The notes under the pieces: model-generated
Seen by the model: the letters and a program-made list of their open reading frames with translations, nothing else
Databases searched by the model: none
Told to the model about the DNA's origin: nothing
Source: Isoetes taiwanensis
Lineage: Eukaryota; Streptophyta; Lycopodiopsida; Isoetales; Isoetaceae
Length of the DNA: 64,000 nucleotides
NCBI GenBank assembly: GCA_021234155.1
Contig: JAJEKV010000061.1
Span: 3,621,950-3,685,949, forward strand
Direction of reading: 5' to 3'
In this document: positions 9,997 to 22,082 of the stretch, piece by piece
Position numbering within the stretch: the first letter of the stretch is position 1
Layout: each line of letters opens with the position of its first letter
Made by a program: the position numbers and the translations under genes

Positions 9997-12006
9997 ATGA
10001 AGATTTATCAAGATATTTCCTTAAATCTTCCTGTCGTGCATTCAAAAATAGATGCTCTTTCAAATTCTGCTGTAATCATCAAAGTTCAGAAATGTGGAAT
10101 TAAGCTTGAAAAATTGTGGGCCTTCCTTCTCAATCTTAACAAAGGGATCCTAATTCAAGCTATCTATTGGCTCAATTACCCCTACATTATGCTTGAATGT
10201 GGGAACTCCAGATCGGCCAATTTCTTTCTGAACTATGGGCCTATGACCTATGATACTTCTCAATTGTCCTTTCTCAAATGGCATCCTAAGCTTGACATTG
10301 ATCAAATGAATAATCTTTGCATTGCCTCCTCATCTCTTTTTGGCCTCAATCCTATTTATTGGGATGAAGAATGCTTCAAACTCTTGTTCAATACAATTGG
10401 AACTTATATATCTACTGAATATTCCCCTGCCAAACCTCCAAGAAGCTTTGTTCAGCTTGACCTTTCAAAGGACATCCCCCTTTCCATTCCATTTATAGAT
10501 GCCTTTGGTTTTGAATCTCAATTAAACCTTAGATGGTCTGGTTTGCCCTCAACATGTCAGAAATGCTTCCACAGGCATTTTTGGTACTCTGATTGCAAAA
10601 CTTCAACAGAAGACCCTCACATTGACACATTCCAACAGGGGACACAGACTCAAGAAACTCAAACTCATGCTCAAAGCAAGGCTTACACTCAAAAGGATTC
10701 TGATGAGAAACAAGTAGATCAGCATGATCTGATCACTACAAAAGGAAATTCTAGTAAGGATACTCAATTTCAGAGCCTGCCAAAAAGTGACAGGTTCAAG
10801 TGGACTAAAGTAAATGGTAGCTATAAGAGAATTCAAAGAAATAAGGCAGCTAGGGAGGAGGAAAGAGACAGAGAAAAAAGGGGTGAAACTGCACTTTCAA
10901 ATAGTGCAAAATATAATATGCCTTTATCTATGGGTGAGCCTAAGCTGTTAGTTAAAGGAAATGTGATTGGGAAAGCTACCCAGGCTACAGACAAGTTAAA
11001 TTTCACTCTGAGTGAAATAATTAAAGAGGATAAAGGGAAAGCTCAATGCTCATATAATCTTATGGATTTCCCAATCAAAAATATAAGTAAGAGTGGGTCA
11101 TTAGATATGAAATCTCGGGACAAAGCAAAGTTCCAACTGAATTCAAGTCAGGTGAATTCACAATTGAAAATTCCATTGCCAGCAAGATCGAAACATCAAA
11201 GCAGCAGCAAATCACATGATATTAAAAAGGATTCTAATCTAGCTAGCAGTTCAAGTCAAACCACTGAAGACTTGACTCAAGAGTTAGCACAGCAGCAAGA
11301 CAACTTACAGATCAACACTCCAAATCCTTTTCAGGTATTATCTGACCTTAATAGTAATCTAGATCCTGAATTAAATAAAAGTAGGGTATGTGCTTCTTCT
11401 CACATTTGCCCCTCATCTGCTCCCTTAAAAGAATCCACAGCTATCCATAACCTACCAGCTAATACAAACACTGTTGAATTGCCTTCCTTGATTGATCTGG
11501 ACTTTCAAGTGGTAGCAAGTCCTTGCAACCCTTTGAATATATCCAACAAGTTTATTGAACAGATGGCCTCCCTGCAAGATCATACCTCACATTCTTCAGA
11601 TACAATAGATACAAGGATGGATTTTGACTCTGTGGCTGATCCTGAGATGGTTCCTGACACTCCTGTGGATATGCAAAATATGGAGCTTCAAGAGAAAGCA
11701 ACACCCAGGCAAGTTCTTAATTCTGCTCCTTTAAACAACTATAAAAATGCTATGTTTCATTTCTATCCAGGGGGTTGTTCTGATCATTCTGATAGTGAGG
11801 GATATGGGAGTGATAAGGAAAATTGGGACAAAGAAGAATTCTTAAATGAAAATCTTAGTACTGATCCTATACATGTGAAATCCCATCCTATGAAAAAATC
11901 TGTCAGAAAAGATAGGTTTAAAAATGATGTGGTTTTATCTGGTTTCAATAAAACTCCAGCTCAAAACACTAGAAGTAAAAAAAAATCCAGAAAAATCAGG
12001 CTCTAG
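9997..12006 (+). CDS. LINE B ORF1: RNA-binding LINE protein with zinc knuckle (669 aa)
   Basis: This is an intact open frame. Residues 1-185 resemble the DUF4283-type region of plant LINE ORF1 proteins (SKIDALSNSAVIIKV, IYWLNYPYIMLECG, SFVQLDLSKDIP). They are followed at about 188-201 by the knuckle CQKCFHRHFWYSDC. The rest is a hydrophilic, probably disordered region rich in S, K, Q and N, including a basic stretch near residue 290 and the islands NPFQVLSDL, YPGGCSD and GSDKENWDKEEF. A basic C-terminus (RSKKKSRKIR) may bind RNA or act as a nuclear signal. It ends 38 bp before ORF2. The expected role is coating LINE RNA and helping target-primed reverse transcription. Confidence 0.85.
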   Translation: MKIYQDISLNLPVVHSKIDALSNSAVIIKVQKCGIKLEKLWAFLLNLNKGILIQAIYWLNYPYIMLECGNSRSANFFLNYGPMTYDTSQLSFLKWHPKLDIDQMNNLCIASSSLFGLNPIYWDEECFKLLFNTIGTYISTEYSPAKPPRSFVQLDLSKDIPLSIPFIDAFGFESQLNLRWSGLPSTCQKCFHRHFWYSDCKTSTEDPHIDTFQQGTQTQETQTHAQSKAYTQKDSDEKQVDQHDLITTKGNSSKDTQFQSLPKSDRFKWTKVNGSYKRIQRNKAAREEERDREKRGETALSNSAKYNMPLSMGEPKLLVKGNVIGKATQATDKLNFTLSEIIKEDKGKAQCSYNLMDFPIKNISKSGSLDMKSRDKAKFQLNSSQVNSQLKIPLPARSKHQSSSKSHDIKKDSNLASSSSQTTEDLTQELAQQQDNLQINTPNPFQVLSDLNSNLDPELNKSRVCASSHICPSSAPLKESTAIHNLPANTNTVELPSLIDLDFQVVASPCNPLNISNKFIEQMASLQDHTSHSSDTIDTRMDFDSVADPEMVPDTPVDMQNMELQEKATPRQVLNSAPLNNYKNAMFHFYPGGCSDHSDSEGYGSDKENWDKEEFLNENLSTDPIHVKSHPMKKSVRKDRFKNDVVLSGFNKTPAQNTRSKKKSRKIRL

Positions 12007-12044
12007 ATCCTTCCTTCTCTATATCCCTCTCTTCTCTCATTGAT

Positions 12045-15000
12045 ATGAAGATTCTTTCTTGGAATCTCAGGGGAATCAAAGGCCCTCTTAAAAGGAGAAG
12101 AACCATTGCTCAAATTAGACAGTATAATGCTGACATCATTATCCTTCAAGAACTGAAACTTCCCTCCTTTGAATGTAGTAACTTAGGGGAGTGGATTTAT
12201 CCTAATTCTACCTCTATTTGGATCAGCTCATCTGGAGCAAGTGGTGGAATGGCCATTATCTGGAAGAAAGATATCATTCACTCCTCCTTCTATAATAGTC
12301 CCTCCAGAGCCTGGCAAGCCATGATTTGCTTGGTTTCTAATTCCAGATTTGGCATTATCAATGTCTATGCTCCCACCTCCCCTAAAGATAGGGAACCAAT
12401 TTGGGCTGAAATTAATTCCTGGCTGAATTCTCAACCTCTTGATAACTGGATTATTGCTGGTGACTTCAACAATACTCCATCTTGGGATCTTAAGTTGGGA
12501 AATAAAATCAATATGTCCAGAACAGAAAAGGAGAATTGGGATACTCTTATTGCTGATAATAACCTGATCTATATCCCATCCTCTACTGCCACCTACACTT
12601 GGTCAAATAAACAAAAGGATAAAGCAAGAGTTTTCTGCACCTTGGACAGATTTTATGTCTCCAATCCTTCTGCTTCCTACTGGGACAATAGCTTTGTTAC
12701 AAGTGATGAAGGAACTTCCATTTCTGACCATCAGCCTCAATTCCTCCATACCTCTCATGTCATTAATATTAAAAGAGAAGGGAGCACGCCCTACAAGTTT
12801 AATTCCTCTCTGTTGGAAAATGAAAAATTTTGCTCTCAATTCAGATCCTTTTATGAGACTCTCTCCAATAATTCAAATCAATTGCCCTCTATGAAATGTT
12901 TCTACTCGAAGATCAAACAAGTCAAAGGGTGGATTAAAAACTGGTCTAAAACTATCAAGGAGGAGAGAAGTAAGGAAAGAAACCAGCTCTTAATGTATAT
13001 GAAGGATATTAGGTCTCTTCTTCAGAATGATCCTTCTAACTATAATCTTCATGTAGGTGAGGAAATTTTAGAGAGAAGAATTAAGAATATTGAGGAGATA
13101 GAAGCTAAGGGCTCAGCTATTAGATGCAAAATTAAGTATACTAATGAAATGGACTCTGGCTCCTCAAAATTCTTCTTCAGGGTTGCCAAGAGTAGGGTTC
13201 TTAGAAACTCCATTGCTGAGACTACTGATGATCAGGGTAACAATTATAATACTCATTCTGATATTGCAAACTTCTTCAAGAGCAGATATATGGATATCTT
13301 TAGTGCCAAGCCAATTGATCCCAACATGGCCTCAGAAGCTAATGAGTTTATTTCCATTGTGGATTCTATTCTTCCTGAGCCAAGGGAAATCATGGACGAT
13401 GCTATCATTGCCATTCCATCTCACAATGAGATTTATGAGATTCTAAATTCCTTCAGCAAAGGTAAATCTCCTGGGCCAGATGGCCTTCCTGCTGAATTCT
13501 ACATCAAGTTCTGGGATATTCTAAAAAATGATGTTATCTCCCTTGTCCATGCCTTCTGGAATGACAATCATTTACATCCTTCAATTTCCAGTGGCTTTAT
13601 CTCTCTGATACCTAAAGTTGACCATCCTTCCAAGTTTCAGGACTGGAGACCCATCTCTCTCACCAACACTACTTATAAGCTCTGTGCTAAGATCATTGCC
13701 ATGAGAATCAAGAGCTTTCTTCAAAGGAATATTAGCCAAAATCAATCAGCCTTCCTTCCAAATAGATATATCTTGGATAATTATGTGGCTGCTATGGAAG
13801 GTCTTCATTGGAACAAAATCTCGAATCAGAATTGTATTCTACTCAAGCTGGATTTTAAAAGAGCCTTTGACTCTGTGAGGTGGGATTTCTTGGATTTTGC
13901 TATGACTAAATTGGGCTTTCATCCCAAACTCATGAATCTTATACATGGCTTAAACTCGAGGTCCAATTCTGCAGTTCTCATCAATGGAGTCCCTGCTGGC
14001 TTTTTTCCTCTCTCTTGTGGAGTTAGACAAGGATGTCCTCTAGCTCCTTATCTTTTTCTTGTGGCTGCTGAACTTTTAACTAAGGTCACTCTTCATTATC
14101 AGAATTCTGCTCAATTGAAAGGTTTGAATCTTCCAAACTCTGATAATAGTATTTCCATTCTTCAATATGCTGATGATACCTTTTCCTTCCTGGATACTGA
14201 TCTTCACAATATCAATGTTTTCCTTAAGATTCTAAGACAATTCTCTGCTGCCTCTGGTATCCAATTGAATTTGGGTAAAAGTATGATCATTGGTGACCTC
14301 AATACTCCTGTTCTAGCTGGTATTAATGTTCTGCCTACTAATCAGGCAACCAAATTACTGGGATTGCCTATAGCTTTGAATCATAGCATCAAAGGCCTTT
14401 GGGATCCAATTATTTCGAGAATCAAAAAGAAGCTGAAAAATTATGGGAATTATCTCTCTCTTGCAGGTAGATCTATCATTGCTAATGCTGTTCTTACTAG
14501 TTCTCATGTCTACTTTTCTACAGCTCTAGTAGCCCCCAAATATGTTTATTTGGAGCTTGAGAAGATAATTAGGAATTTCATCTGGAAAGGAAGTCATCTG
14601 GTCAATTGGAACTCTATATGTAAGCCTAAAGTCTCTGGAGGGTTAGGTTGCAAGAATCTTTTTATCCAAGCTCAATCCCTTGCTGGCAAGCTTGTTTGGA
14701 AAGCAATTCATGGGAATCAGTCTCCTGCTTATATTTTTATCAGGTATTGGATTTCTCTAAGTCGCCCTTGTAGTCACCCCTCTATCCATCATCTGCTTCC
14801 TCATTCTGCCTTCAATCAACTGAAACCAGGTCCCAGCATTTCCCCTCTTATGCATAATCTCATCAAGGCTTGGAATGCTATTTCTCCTAATTTTCATTTC
14901 ATTAAAAGAGAAGAGTTACATTCTGATGTTCCAATCTTTTGGAACCCAATCATGACTGAGCAAAATTCTCCTGTTCTAGCTATCCAGCATCCCAGGATCT

Positions 15001-15440
15001 ATAAGAAATGGCATGAGGCTGGTTTTGTCTATATCAGAGACATGTTTGTAAGTGGTAGAATCATTTCGTGGACTAGACTGAAAAGTATTATTAAAGGCAC
15101 CTCCTCTGATAAGAAAATTTATTCCTTTATCAAACCCTTCCTTTCAAACTTATCTGTTAATTCTGGCAAAAGTGACTGGAGGGTAAATGAAAAAGGGGAT
15201 TATAAAGTGAAAAATGTTTATAATGCCATGACTTCCAACATTGAGGGGTGTAAAGCTATGCTGAAATGGTCTATTACTTATGATCAGCTTAAAAAGCTAT
15301 TTCATAATGTCTGGCATTCATATTGTCCTCCAAAAGTCTCTTATTTTATTTGGCTCATTGCTAATGGCAGTTTAAACAATCTGGTCTCCATGTCCAGAAA
15401 TAACCCTAATATTTCTGCTAATTGCCCTTTAGCTTGGTAA
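12045..15440 (+). CDS. LINE B ORF2: endonuclease-reverse transcriptase (1131 aa, C-terminus shifted)
   Basis: MKILSWNLRGIKGP opens the APE-type endonuclease; GDFNNTP and SDHQP mark its active site (about residues 140-150 and 230). RT follows, with KSPGPDGLPAEFY, DWRPISLTNTTYKLCAKI, KLDFKRAFDSVRWDF, CGVRQGCPLAPYLFL and QYADDTFSF (catalytic YADD near residue 706). The thumb and connection then lead to a zf-RVT-like tail (CPPKVSYFIWLIANGSLNNL). The frame stops at 15438 in the middle of the zinc tail, and the remaining residues are in an overlapping frame from 15422. This one late lesion is the only visible break. Confidence 0.9.
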   Translation: MKILSWNLRGIKGPLKRRRTIAQIRQYNADIIILQELKLPSFECSNLGEWIYPNSTSIWISSSGASGGMAIIWKKDIIHSSFYNSPSRAWQAMICLVSNSRFGIINVYAPTSPKDREPIWAEINSWLNSQPLDNWIIAGDFNNTPSWDLKLGNKINMSRTEKENWDTLIADNNLIYIPSSTATYTWSNKQKDKARVFCTLDRFYVSNPSASYWDNSFVTSDEGTSISDHQPQFLHTSHVINIKREGSTPYKFNSSLLENEKFCSQFRSFYETLSNNSNQLPSMKCFYSKIKQVKGWIKNWSKTIKEERSKERNQLLMYMKDIRSLLQNDPSNYNLHVGEEILERRIKNIEEIEAKGSAIRCKIKYTNEMDSGSSKFFFRVAKSRVLRNSIAETTDDQGNNYNTHSDIANFFKSRYMDIFSAKPIDPNMASEANEFISIVDSILPEPREIMDDAIIAIPSHNEIYEILNSFSKGKSPGPDGLPAEFYIKFWDILKNDVISLVHAFWNDNHLHPSISSGFISLIPKVDHPSKFQDWRPISLTNTTYKLCAKIIAMRIKSFLQRNISQNQSAFLPNRYILDNYVAAMEGLHWNKISNQNCILLKLDFKRAFDSVRWDFLDFAMTKLGFHPKLMNLIHGLNSRSNSAVLINGVPAGFFPLSCGVRQGCPLAPYLFLVAAELLTKVTLHYQNSAQLKGLNLPNSDNSISILQYADDTFSFLDTDLHNINVFLKILRQFSAASGIQLNLGKSMIIGDLNTPVLAGINVLPTNQATKLLGLPIALNHSIKGLWDPIISRIKKKLKNYGNYLSLAGRSIIANAVLTSSHVYFSTALVAPKYVYLELEKIIRNFIWKGSHLVNWNSICKPKVSGGLGCKNLFIQAQSLAGKLVWKAIHGNQSPAYIFIRYWISLSRPCSHPSIHHLLPHSAFNQLKPGPSISPLMHNLIKAWNAISPNFHFIKREELHSDVPIFWNPIMTEQNSPVLAIQHPRIYKKWHEAGFVYIRDMFVSGRIISWTRLKSIIKGTSSDKKIYSFIKPFLSNLSVNSGKSDWRVNEKGDYKVKNVYNAMTSNIEGCKAMLKWSITYDQLKKLFHNVWHSYCPPKVSYFIWLIANGSLNNLVSMSRNNPNISANCPLAW

Positions 15441-15847
15441 TAGGCCCGAGGACATGTGCCATATTTTCTTCTCAGAAAACCCTAAATGGTTTCTCGGTCT
15501 TAGTTCACGATAAATTTGGGATTGATATTAATCGTGATCTTATGTCCCTATTGAGTCATGATAATAATTTTGTCGAAGATGATATTAATATTGCCCTTTG
15601 GAACATTTGGAAAGCAAGGAATCGGGTGTTATATGGTAAAAAGAATGTGTCCATCTTCTTGATAAAATTGCACTTTCAGTTTGATTTTGAGACTATTGCT
15701 ACAGCACATAAAAAGAAATTTGGTGCTAATTTTGACAGGAAATGGGAAGACTATGGTTTGTATAGGGGTCACTTTGATTTGTTTGCTTCCAATCTAAATG
15801 TGGTGGATTCTAACTTATTTCTTTCTGATGATCCTAGAGTATCTTAA
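15422..15847 (+). pseudogene. LINE B ORF2 C-terminal tail after a frameshift
   Basis: It continues the ORF2 tail in another frame. ALWNIWKARNRVLYGKK and LHFQFDFETIATAHKKKFG match the ends of ORF2 in LINE A (23985-24140) and LINE C (21790-21920). Between 15440 and 15500 a degenerate EDMCHIFF zinc-ligand block is visible in yet another frame, so more than one indel may be present. The tail overlaps the start of ORF3. Confidence 0.75.
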
Positions 15848-16292
15848 TTTCCTACGAGGAGAAGGAAGCAATAAATTTGATTCCAGCAACTCTCCTTTCA
15901 GTCAGAGATCTCGGGATCAGGTCATGGAAAATGACATTGCCACTTCAATGGAGTCTTTCCTGATGAAAAGAGGACGTAAGAGTTACAATAAGGAAAGTGA
16001 AGACTTGTGGGCGAGTATATTTTGCAGGGAGGTCATCCAGATCCACCTCTTGTGGAAATTCCTATCAGCCAATAACCGAATTTTCACAGAAGCTCAGCTC
16101 TCAAGATATAGAACACTATATTACAGCCATAAGTTACTGGCTGATCTATATGGATCACTGCTAATTCTTCTTGAGGACAAGGATATGTTTCGACTCTGCT
16201 ACTATAATGATTGGCCCCTTGTTCAATACTTCTTTGGATCCACAGATGCCTTTAATGCCTACTTCAACTCTTACTTTTCAGATCACTGCTGA
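15828..16292 (+). CDS. LINE B ORF3: conserved ORF overlapping the end of ORF2
   Basis: This frame of about 154 residues begins at MILEYLNFLRGEG inside the last codons of ORF2, in the +1 frame, and runs into the 3' region. It matches ORF3 of LINE A and LINE C: [LI]EYL.FL.GEG..KFD, then W[AS].I[FY]CREV[VI]Q and the core LSRYRxLYYSHKxLADLYG. About half the residues of a 70-residue core are identical to LINE A by eye, although the two elements are well diverged. I do not recognise the domain. It has no zinc motif or signal peptide and seems alpha-helical, with aromatic residues. Plant L1 elements normally have only ORF1 and ORF2. Confidence 0.7.
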   Translation: MILEYLNFLRGEGSNKFDSSNSPFSQRSRDQVMENDIATSMESFLMKRGRKSYNKESEDLWASIFCREVIQIHLLWKFLSANNRIFTEAQLSRYRTLYYSHKLLADLYGSLLILLEDKDMFRLCYYNDWPLVQYFFGSTDAFNAYFNSYFSDHC

Positions 16293-16542
16293 ATTCCCTG
16301 TCCATCTGGCCTGCAAATCAAGAAGCATATACTGGCTTTTATTTAATTTAGTTCTGGTTTACTTTTTTGGTGGATTATTTGGCAGGTTCATAATCCTTCG
16401 AGAATCTTCTACAATCTTCAGTTCCGGGAAAGCGAATTACTATTTACCTACTTTCACTACATTCTCCTACGGGTGACTGCTGTTTGATCTACTTCCTAAA
16501 GTGCAGACCTCATTTTGCACTCTGTTTACGCTCAGTTATCAA

Positions 16543-16563
16543 TATGCTTTTCATAAAAGCATA
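16543..16563 (+). promoter_or_regulatory. LINE B 3'-UTR hairpin
   Basis: A perfect 9-bp stem (16543-16551 with 16555-16563) with a 3-nt loop lies 55 nt before poly(A), followed by a TATG...TAATTAATG tail. LINEs A and C have 9-bp stems at the same place with different bases, suggesting a structure recognised by the RT. Confidence 0.65.
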
Positions 16564-16618
16564 CCTTTGCTATGTATTTTGAGATTTCATAATTAATGAT
16601 AAAACCAACTCTTACTTC

Positions 16619-17172
<554 letters not shown>

Positions 17173-18199
17173 GGTGACAAAGTTCTGGCAGAGAGCTTCA
17201 AAGTTGTCAAAGCTGATAAGCAATCTGTGCCACAGAAAAAGGCTCAATCTAATAAGTCAGCTTTGGACAGTAACTCTCATCAGATGAACTGTCAGGTGGA
17301 CAAATCCATCAACCTCAACTCTGGATCCATTGTTCCAGGTACCTCAATTATGCCATCCCATGATGTTCATGCAGATCCATCACAAGTAAATCAAGACAAG
17401 GTTGGCAATGAACAAGAATTATCAGCAAAATGCATAGACAGTGGAATCCTGCAAGAAGACCCTCAAGACGACTCTTTAAACAAAATTGATTGTTCAAATC
17501 AATTTCAGGTACTTGCTAGTTTAAGTGTTGAACAAGAGTATGATTTATTTCTGAGCAATAAAGTTGATCACCATCAAGAAACCACTTTGTTTCCTGTAGC
17601 CACCACCCTCACCCCATGTCAAACTCAAGCTTGCCCCTTAATAGATATCCATAATTTGCCTTCCTATCTGCCAAACACATCTTCTCCAATTTCCAAGGAA
17701 ATTGCGGAGAGCAGCCTAGCCACCCCGGGATGGCTTGGTCCAAGACTCCAATTATAAGGAAGAAGGGTCAGATACTGAGATTGTAAAAGAAACTCAAGAA
17801 CAGGGATCTATGGTAAATGGTTTGGAAGTCAAGGCTGATAACATGGACTGCTCGGACTCTCATATGTCAAACTCACAACCAGAAAGCAACAGGGTAGACT
17901 TCTCTACCAGGCAAGTACCTCTCTTTTATAACTGCAATGAATTGACCTCTAAAGAGGATGTTAATAATTTATTTGAATTCTTTCCTGGGGGATGTTCTGA
18001 TAATGATAATAATGATGGTAGTGATAAAGAGAATTGGGGAAATGAAAATTTTCTCTCTGATAATTCTACTGCCAAAAAGTCTAGGAAGGAATCTAAATCC
18101 AAAAAGACTAAAAATTCGGCCAAACCAGACATTTCTACCTACCTTCTCAAGACCCCTGCTGGTAATACTAGAAGCAAAAAGAATAGGAGAGCTAGATAA
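17173..18199 (+). pseudogene. LINE C ORF1, C-terminal half
   Basis: Only the hydrophilic C-terminal half survives. It shares with A and B the islands NQFQVLASL, TRQVPLF, FFPGGCSD, GSDKENWGNENF and TPAGNTRSKK. A frameshift lies near 17740. Without the zinc knuckle it cannot be a working ORF1. Confidence 0.85.
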
Positions 18200-18234
18200 T
18201 CCCCTGTTCCCTCTTTTCTCCCTTTATCTCCACC

Positions 18235-21200
18235 ATGAAGATTATGTCATGGAATGTGAGGGGAATGAAAGGCCCAATTAAAAGAAGAAGGATTATCTCT
18301 CAATTAAGGCTGTATAAGGCTATCTCATTTTGCTTCAGGAAACTAAACTCCCTAAATTTGAGAGTTCATCTCTTGCTGATTGGATCTACCCTGGAGCTTC
18401 TTCAATTTGGATTGAGTCCTCTGGTACCTGTGGGGGGCTTATTATGATCTGGAAAACTTTGCCTCAAGTTTCCTTTTATAACAGCAAAAGTAAAAGTTGG
18501 CAGGCAGTTATCTTTTCCATGAATAATTCTAATTTTGGAGTTATCAACATTTATGCCTTCACGTGTCCAAAAGATAGAGAAAACCTATGGCCTGAAATTT
18601 TATCTTGGATGTCCTCCCAACCTACAATTGACTGGATTGTCTCTGGAGACTTCAATAATACTCCAAATTGGGACATGAAGTTGGGCAACAGAATTAACAT
18701 GTCCAAAAATGAGAGGATTAACTGGGAAGGTATGATATCTGACCTTAATTTGATTCATATCCCTTCTTCTACTACAAAATTTACCTGGTCGAATAAGCAA
18801 AAAAATTCAAACAGAGTTTTCTGTGCTTTAGGCAGGTTCTATGTTTCCAGCTCCTCTACCTCCTTTTGGGATAACTGCTTTGTAGTAAGTGATGAGACAA
18901 CCTCTATTTCTGATCACCAACCTCAATTCCTGCATACCAAGCACCTTTTGCAATTTCCTAGAGATACCAACATCCCTTTTAAATTAAATGGCTCTCTCTT
19001 GGGAAATGAGAAATTCTGTATGGACTTTAGAAACTTTTATCTATCTCTACAAGAAAACCAAAGCTCTGATACTGGCCCTAATAGTCATCTCTCCATGAAA
19101 TCTTTTTATTCTAAGATTAAGAAAGTAAAATCTTGGATTAAGACTTGGTCTCACAGAATATACTAGGAGAAGAATAAGCTCAAAGATGAATACTTGGAGC
19201 AAATGAGGTTTATTAGGAGCCAACTCCAAGACCATCCTTATGATCTAAATCTTCAAATTGGAGAGGAATTGTTGGAAAATAAGATAAAATCAATTGAAGA
19301 AATAGATGCCAAAAGCTATGCTATCAAATGTAAGATGAAATATAATAAAGAAATGGATCTTGGGAGCTCTAAATTTTTCTATAGAACATTCAATTACTCA
19401 GGTCCAAACTGATAGTGGCTCAAATATGGACTCCCCAAACGATATTAAGCATTTCTTTCATGAGAAATATGCCTCTCTGTTTAATGGCAGGGACATGAAT
19501 TTTCCTAGCTCTCCCTCTAAAAAGGATGAGTTCATCTCTTTAATCAATCAAATCATTCCTGCCCCTGTTAACCAGATGAATGATTCCATTGCTGCTATCC
19601 CTTCCGAGCAGGAAATCTTCAAGGTCCTCATGAGCTTCTCTAAGAGCAAATCCCCTGGACCTGATGGCATACCTCCTGAATTCTATGTGGGGTTCTGGGA
19701 TATTCTAAAGGGTGACATTGTTAATCTAGTTCATGGTTATTGGAAAGCCAATCATTTACATCCCTCTATCTCTGCTGGCTTTATAACTCTAGTTCCAAAG
19801 ATTGACTCACCATTAACTTTCTCAGACTGGAGGCCTATATCCTTGACTAACTCCACATATAAATTGTGTGCTAAGATCATAGCCAACAGGATTAAACCTT
19901 TCCTTCAGATGAATATTAGTCCCGAGCAATCTGCTTTCCTCCCTAATAGATTCATTTTGGATAATTACATAGTGGCTATGGAAGGGTTGCACTGGAATAA
20001 AGTTTCTGACCAGAATTGCATTCTTTTAAAATTGGATTTCAAAAGGGCCTTCGATTCAGTGAACTGGGATTTCTTAGAATTTGCTATGCTTAAAATTGGT
20101 TTTAATCCCAAAATTATTTCTCTTATCATGGGATTAAACTCTAAAGCAAATTCAGCTGTGCTTATAAATGGCTCCCCCTCTGCTTTTTTTAATCTTTCTC
20201 GAGGGGTAAGACAAGGTTGCCCTTTGGCACCTTATCTTTTCCTGGTAGTTGCTGAGCTTCTCACAAGGGCAGTGGTTTTCCATCAATCTGCTGGTCATAT
20301 TACAGGCCTACATCTTCCTGACAATAATGGTAGTCTTATTATTTCCCAGTATGCAGATGACACCTTTGCATTTCTGGACTCGAGAACTAATAACATTGCC
20401 AAATTCTTAGGAATCATTGATCTTTTCTCTCTGCAGACCTCGAATTTGCCTTAACATTACAAAGAGTGTGATTATTGGAGACACAAATGAGAATAATATT
20501 TGTGGCATCAAGGTTCTCAATACAATGCGAGCAACCAAGGCTGGCTAGGCATGCCATTATCTCTAAATCCAAGTATCAAAGGGTTGTGGGATCCAATTCT
20601 TGAGAGAATTAGGAAGAAGTTAAATTCTTTTAGGAACTCCCTGTCTATTGCTGGTCGAACTATCATTGCCAACTCGTTCTAGCATCTTCTCATATATACT
20701 TCTCTTTCGCTCTTGTGGCTCCTAAATTCATTTACAATGAGCTTGAGAAAACCATCGAAACTTTATTTGGGGAGGTAATCACTGTGAATTGGGATACCGT
20801 CACTAGATCTAAGCCTAATGGTGGTCTAGGATGCAAAACACAGATTCTGCAAGCATGTGCCCCAGCGTGTAAATTTATTTGGAGGACCTTGTCCGGTAAT
20901 AATTCTAAAGCTTCTACTTTTATCGGATATTGGCTGAATCGCTTTTTTCCCGATGGTCACCCAAGTGTGAAGCATTGCTTACGACTCGCCCTTAACTATT
21001 TGCATCCAGGTAGAAACACCTCACCTTTGATGCAAAACATGATTAAGGCATGGAATATTGTTCACTACTGCTTTGACACTCCTGATGCTAATGATCTTAC
21101 TATGGATTCTTCCCTCTTTTGGTCTCCCCAGTTTCAGGACATCAATGGTCATATCCCTGCTTTAAGGCACCCAAGAATCTATAAGAAATGGTTGGACAAG

Positions 21201-22082
21201 GGCCTCTCTCATGTCAAGCATTTATTTAGCAATGGTCGAATTATTTCTTGGACTAGTTTGAGAAGGCTTATTCATGGCACTACTAGTGACAAATTGACTT
21301 TCCATCATTTTAAAAATATTCTGAGTCAATCTGCTAATCTCCAGGTTAATACAGGTGGTTTTTCTCTTAAGATTAATGGGATTGACAAATATAAAGTTAG
21401 TGCTGTGTATGCCTGTCTGAACCAAAAGGAAACTTCTGCTAAAGCTCAGACTCAATGGTCTATTTCTGAAATTGAATGCAAGTCCCTTTATAGGAACTGC
21501 TGGAATTCTTATTGTCCTCCCAAGATCAATTTTTTTATTTGGTTAATTGCTCATAAAAGTCTCCCTAATCTGGTCTCTCATTCTAGAAAGATCCCCACTG
21601 TTCTCCCAAATTGTAAAATGGATTGCTCCCAGGAAGAATCTATGGTACACATCTTCCAATGTCCAAAAATTGATGACTTCTGGTCTTGGTTCTATAATAA
21701 ATTTAGTGCTTTTTTCCAAGGTCAACCTCATGGCAACTTGCTCCATCATATTCAAAATAATGATGCCTTCTTAAACACCATTGTTTTCACTGCTCTTTGG
21801 AATATATGGAAGGCTAGAAACAGAATTGTATATGGCAATAAAAAAATCTCTATTTTCTGGATAAAGATGCATTTCCAGTTAGATTTGGAAGCCATTGTAA
21901 CTGCTCACAGGAGTAAATTGGGAGACAAGTATGACAAGAAATGGGATTCTGTTGGTAATTTCACAGATGTTTTTAAGTTATATATCTCATGCCTCAATGT
22001 CATTAATTCTAATGCTCCATTTTCTGATTGTCTTGATAGAGTACCTGGATTTTCTGAAAGGGGAGGGCAAGTGCAAGTTTGA
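18235..22082 (+). pseudogene. LINE C ORF2, broken endonuclease-reverse transcriptase
   Basis: MKIMSWNVRGMKGP starts the APE-type endonuclease; a frameshift near 18330, a TAG at 19164, a deletion near 19390 and frameshifts near 20440-20700 break the protein. RT motifs remain readable: KSPGPDGIPPEFY, KLDFKRAFDSVNWDF, RGVRQGCPLAPYLFL and QYADDTFAF. The C-terminal zinc region is good, with YCPPKINFFIWLIAHKSLPNL, then a C...C-E-...-H-IFQC pattern and WNIWKARNRIVYG. It overlaps ORF3. Confidence 0.88.
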
